Assembly: GCA_002335345.1 (NCBI GenBank)
Contig: DDCS01000148.1
Coordinates: forward strand, 7,517-15,201
Direction of reading: 5' to 3'
Source of the DNA: Flavobacteriaceae bacterium UBA2000
GTDB lineage: Bacteria > Bacteroidota > Bacteroidia > Flavobacteriales > Flavobacteriaceae
Length of the DNA stretch: 7,685 nt
A program made the position numbers and the translations under genes. Below, in pieces: positions 5,111 through 7,685 of this stretch. The number at the start of each line of letters is the position of its first letter. The stretch's first letter is position 1. Under the pieces are notes generated by a model. It worked only from the letters and a program-made list of their open reading frames with translations. It made no database searches and had not been told where the DNA came from.

Positions 5111-6289
5111 TTATTTAAAAGCGTTCTCGCCAGTAATATCGAGACCTGTAATGAGTAAATGGATGTCATGCGTTCCTTCATAGGTAATAACGCTTTCCAG
5201 GTTCATCATATGACGCATAATTGAATATTCACCAGTAATACCCATACCTCCAAGGATTTGGCGTGCTTCTCTAGCGATGTTTAAGGCCATAGCTACATTA
5301 TTGCGCTTGGCCATAGAAATCTGGGCTGAAGTAGCGCGACCCTCCTCTTTGAGTTGCCCGAGGCGAAATGCTAAGAGCTGCGCCTTGGTAATTTCGGTGA
5401 TCATTTCTGCAAGCTTCTTCTGCTGTAATTGGAAGGCCGCAATAGGTTTGCCAAATTGTATGCGTTCTTTGGCGTACCTTAAGGCAGTATCATAGCAGTC
5501 CATAGCGGCTCCAATAGCCCCCCAGGCAATGCCATAACGTGCTGAATCAAGGCAGCCTAATGGCGCGCCCAATCCTGATTTATTGGGCAACAAATTTTCT
5601 TTAGGCACTTTTACATCTTGAAAAAGTAATTCTCCAGTTGCAGAAGCACGCAGGGACCATTTATTGTGTGTTTCAGGAGTGGTAAAGCCTTCCATGCCTC
5701 TCTCTACAATTAGTCCGTGGATTCGACCGGATTCATCTTTTGCCCAAACTACGGCGACATCACAAAAGGGCGAATTTGAAATCCAAAGTTTAGCGCCGTT
5801 GAGCAAATAATGGTCTCCCTTATCTTTAAAGTTTGTGACCATTCCGGAAGGATTACTCCCAAAATCTGGTTCAGTTAATCCGAAGGATCCCATCCACGCT
5901 CCTGTAGCAAGTTTAGGGAGATATTTTTGACGCTGCTCTTCATTGCCGTAAGCCCAAATAGGATACATCACTAGAGATGATTGAACAGAGGCCGTACTGC
6001 GCACACCACTGTCGCCGCGTTCAATTTCTTGCATGATGATTCCGTATGCGATTTGGTCGAGCCCAGCACCACCATATTCTTCGGGAATATAGGGACCAAA
6101 CGCACCGATTTCAGCCAAACCAGGAATAATTGATTTTGGAAATTCAGCCTTTTGAGCGGCTTCTTCAATAATTGGGGAAACATCACGCTTTACCCAAGCA
6201 CGTGCTGCATCTCTGATGAGCTTGTGTTCTTCGGTGAGTAAATCATCAAGATTGTAATAATCTGGTGCTTCAAATAAATCAGGCTTCAT
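5111..6289 (-). CDS. Acyl-CoA dehydrogenase, glutaryl-CoA dehydrogenase-like
   Basis: A 392-residue FAD enzyme closely resembling glutaryl-CoA dehydrogenase, which oxidises and decarboxylates glutaryl-CoA to crotonyl-CoA in lysine/tryptophan breakdown and passes electrons to ETF. Signatures are EIERGDSGVRS (88-98) with E90 and R97 at the places of human E87 and R94 (glutarate carboxylate binding), FGLTEPDFGSNPSG (136-149) for FAD/substrate, WISNSP (169-174), SLRASATG (212-219), RYGIAWG (251-257), RIQFGKPIAAFQ (276-287) and YEGTHDIH (370-377). E371 is the catalytic base; the preceding Tyr is the residue I recall from decarboxylating enzymes. One difference from the human enzyme is Val96 in place of the Tyr before the Arg. 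ATG 6289 gives the start usual in this family, about 48 nt after trmN6. A TAnnTTTG box lies just upstream and a terminator lies 22 nt downstream. Confidence 0.9.
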   Translation of the reverse strand: MKPDLFEAPDYYNLDDLLTEEHKLIRDAARAWVKRDVSPIIEEAAQKAEFPKSIIPGLAEIGAFGPYIPEEYGGAGLDQIAYGIIMQEIERGDSGVRSTASVQSSLVMYPIWAYGNEEQRQKYLPKLATGAWMGSFGLTEPDFGSNPSGMVTNFKDKGDHYLLNGAKLWISNSPFCDVAVVWAKDESGRIHGLIVERGMEGFTTPETHNKWSLRASATGELLFQDVKVPKENLLPNKSGLGAPLGCLDSARYGIAWGAIGAAMDCYDTALRYAKERIQFGKPIAAFQLQQKKLAEMITEITKAQLLAFRLGQLKEEGRATSAQISMAKRNNVAMALNIAREARQILGGMGITGEYSIMRHMMNLESVITYEGTHDIHLLITGLDITGENAFK

Positions 6290-6309
6290 GAAGTCAATTT
6301 TTAGTCGTA

Positions 6310-6317
6310 CAAATTTA
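6310..6317 (-). promoter_or_regulatory. Candidate -7 promoter box for the acyl-CoA dehydrogenase gene
   Basis: On the minus strand the bases read TAAATTTG, an exact match to the Bacteroidota -7 consensus TAnnTTTG, 20 nt before the ATG at 6289. At the expected N19 distance the -33 position (6340-6337) reads TAGG, only two of four matches to TTTG, so support is moderate. It lies in the 48-nt gap after trmN6 and would let the dehydrogenase be expressed apart from the rpsP-rimM-trmN6 message. Confidence 0.35.
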
Positions 6318-6337
6318 TAAAGACCCTGCGGATTGGC

Positions 6338-7066
6338 CTACATTTTCAAGTAAAATTCACCCACCAGTTCTCGATATTCTTTCGTGTATTGATGTCTTTG
6401 GTGCTCAATGATCAATTCCTGAACTTGTGGTTTTTGTGCACGATTTATTGGGGCAAGCCGACTGAACTCGACAAGAATTCTCTTAATCGGACTTTGGGCC
6501 GTGCCACGGACTTTGGTCAAATAGGAAACACCAAAGTCATAGTTATTTGTAATTTCCAATAACCGTTCCTCTTGCTCAATAGGGAGAATCAGTGCGAGAC
6601 GCCCATTTTTAGACAAGAGTTGATGGGCTCCTTTTACCAAAGACTCGAGCGGTAATGACGAAAAATCCCTCGCCATTTTTCGGCTGTTCTCTGGGCGATC
6701 TCCATGATTGAAAAATGGAGGATTACTGATAATCAAATCATATTTGTCCTCTATTTCGTCTGCAAATTCTTGAAAGCTGCAGTGGTAATTAAATAAATTC
6801 AATTTCCATGGGCTTTGTTCGAAATTTTCTACCCCTTGTTCGAAGGCCTCAGGATCCAATTCGACACCATCGATCTCAGCCTCTGGGCAGCGTTGGGCCA
6901 TAATTAAGGCGATGAGCCCTGTGCCACTACCTACATCCAAAATCCGACGGGTATCAGAATTTATGCGAGTCCACGCACCCAGAAGTACTCCGTCTGTGCC
7001 CACTTTCATTGCGCAGCGATCCTGTTGTATTGTAAATTGTTTAAATTGAAAAGAGGAAGAGGTCAT
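6338..7066 (-). CDS. trmN6: tRNA1(Val) (adenine(37)-N6)-methyltransferase
   Basis: A 242-residue SAM-dependent methyltransferase of the TrmN6 (YfiC) group, which in E. coli makes m6A37 in tRNA-Val. The N-terminal MKVGTDGVLLGAW (20-32) is the family signature. LDVGSGTG (43-50) is SAM motif I, GVELDP (67-72) contains the acidic ribose-binding residue, and SNPPFF (114-119) is the NPPF catalytic motif IV of N6-adenine methyltransferases. GTAQSPIKRILVEF (188-201) closes the core. Length is near the usual 240-250. The ATG overlaps the rimM stop by one base (TAATG), so translation is coupled to rimM. The target tRNA in this organism is inferred from homology. The motif alone would also fit PrmC or PrmB, but the N-terminal signature and short length argue against them. 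Confidence 0.92.
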   Translation of the reverse strand: MTSSSFQFKQFTIQQDRCAMKVGTDGVLLGAWTRINSDTRRILDVGSGTGLIALIMAQRCPEAEIDGVELDPEAFEQGVENFEQSPWKLNLFNYHCSFQEFADEIEDKYDLIISNPPFFNHGDRPENSRKMARDFSSLPLESLVKGAHQLLSKNGRLALILPIEQEERLLEITNNYDFGVSYLTKVRGTAQSPIKRILVEFSRLAPINRAQKPQVQELIIEHQRHQYTKEYRELVGEFYLKM

Positions 7067-7590
7067 TAGAGATAAAGCTCAAGAAGTCCTTCCGGAGTTT
7101 TTACGTGTAGGGTTTTTTCCTCGCGATTGACCGAAACAATAAATTCATCGATTACGGGAATCAATATTTCTTTTCCCTGATAATTTATTTCAAAAAGGGC
7201 TTGTGCGGTTTGATCATTGACCCCGGTGATCTGCCCTATATTGCCATGTATTTGGTCCATAACCGTAAACCCGATGATTTCGTGGTAATAGAATTTATTC
7301 CCGGTGAGTTTTGGCAATAAATCTAGAGGAAGGTATAGGTTGCATCCGATCAAAGAGTCTGCGGTTTGTTCGTCGTAGACTTCTTCAAATTGTATGCGCA
7401 AGAGTTCTGTTTTATGGAGCGCTATTTCTTCAATAAAAAATGGAACCAGTGTTCCGTTAAGATCAACGAAAACTGATTCCATGTTTATGAATTCTTCCGG
7501 ATTATCAGTGTCAAGCTTGATGAGCAAGACGCCTTTAAAACTGAATTTTTTGACGATTTTACCAACGAAGAAATGATCCTTGTGGTCCAT
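7066..7590 (-). CDS. rimM: Ribosome maturation factor RimM (16S rRNA processing)
   Basis: A 174-residue protein that binds S19 and helps the 30S head mature. The N-terminal beta-barrel opens with FFVGKIVKKFSFKGVLLIKL (residues 7-26) and includes SVFVDLNGTLVPFFIE (39-54). The C-terminal PRC-barrel runs from YYHEIIGFTVMD (about 100-111) through HGNIGQITGV and ILIPVIDEFI. ATG 7590 is preferred over the adjacent upstream TTG at 7593. It begins 10 nt after the rpsP stop and ends overlapping trmN6 by one base. The rpsP-rimM order is conserved across bacteria and supports the call. Confidence 0.94.
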   Translation of the reverse strand: MDHKDHFFVGKIVKKFSFKGVLLIKLDTDNPEEFINMESVFVDLNGTLVPFFIEEIALHKTELLRIQFEEVYDEQTADSLIGCNLYLPLDLLPKLTGNKFYYHEIIGFTVMDQIHGNIGQITGVNDQTAQALFEINYQGKEILIPVIDEFIVSVNREEKTLHVKTPEGLLELYL

Positions 7591-7600
7591 CAAAAAGAAA

Positions 7601-7685
7601 TTATTCTTTTTCCTCAGCAGGAGCGCTTTCTTCAGAAGTTTCTGAAGCGGCTTCAGGAGCCTCAGCAGTTTCTTCTGCAGCCGGA
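7601..7685 (-). CDS. rpsP: C-terminal tail of 30S ribosomal protein S16 (partial)
   Basis: The last 27 codons of an open frame entering from the right edge and ending in TAA at 7603-7601, 10 nt before rimM. The peptide is low-complexity and acidic: 10 Glu, 8 Ala and 3 Pro in 27 residues, ending EEKE. No S16 core residue is inside the window. The call rests on the position directly before rimM and on the Ala/Glu-rich C-terminal extension that I recall on Bacteroidota S16 proteins. If correct, the tail would project from the ribosome body; its role is not known to me. Confidence 0.75.
   Translation of the reverse strand, partial: PAAEETAEAPEAASETSEESAPAEEKE

Noticed and set aside
5971..6186. 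Minus-strand short frame inside the acyl-CoA dehydrogenase
   Set aside because: It is an alternative frame within a strongly conserved enzyme gene.
7591..7593. TTG codon directly before the rimM ATG as start
   Set aside because: The adjacent ATG at 7590 is the ordinary start and costs only one residue.
7601..7685. Tandem DNA repeat or CRISPR-like array suggested by recurring CTTC/GAAG words
   Set aside because: The recurrence comes from Glu/Ala/Ser-rich codons in a low-complexity protein tail; there is no regular repeat unit.

Overview
The window looks like a housekeeping stretch of a Bacteroidota (probably flavobacterial) chromosome. The reasons are the gene content, protein sequences typical of that phylum, the near absence of Shine-Dalgarno sequences, TAnnTTTG-type -7 promoter boxes, and an acidic C-terminal tail on the presumed ribosomal protein S16. 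Coding density is very high. The longest intergenic gap is 113 bp (1296-1408), and there is no stretch over 300 bp without a gene. I see no mobile element, CRISPR array, rRNA or tRNA.

Left block, + strand (1-1295): the 3' end of trmB (tRNA m7G46 methyltransferase), a LysE/RhtB-type membrane exporter, and an alkyltransferase-like (ATL) DNA-repair protein. The ATL protein carries Ala where MGMT has its acceptor Cys, so it should recognise damage rather than repair it.

Central block, + strand (1345-4255): a good Bacteroidota promoter (TATG-N19-TATATTTG), with a perfect inverted repeat TTTAGAA-N3-TTCTAAA at the predicted transcription start. Four genes follow: the Fe-S carrier ATPase mrp, a NifU C-terminal-domain scaffold (4-nt overlap with mrp), a type 2 (YumC-like) ferredoxin-NADP reductase, and an adrenodoxin-type [2Fe-2S] ferredoxin. 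Together they read as an Fe-S cluster carrier/scaffold plus electron-supply module. The inverted repeat equals, as I recall it, the Irr-box / iron-control-element consensus of alphaproteobacteria. This is the most interesting regulatory signal here.

Right block, - strand (7685 down to 4252): rpsP (C-terminal tail only), rimM, trmN6 (1-nt overlap with rimM), a glutaryl-CoA dehydrogenase-like acyl-CoA dehydrogenase, a Rho-independent terminator, and a DUF3050 protein with a likely heme-oxygenase-like fold and a candidate His/Asp/Glu metal site. The DUF3050 gene converges on the ferredoxin gene and their stop codons overlap by 4 nt.

Nothing is clearly a new defence or mobile system. The points worth a second look are the iron-box-like operator, the Fe-S/electron module facing the DUF3050 gene, the Cys-less ATL, and the Mrp without the usual CxxC.
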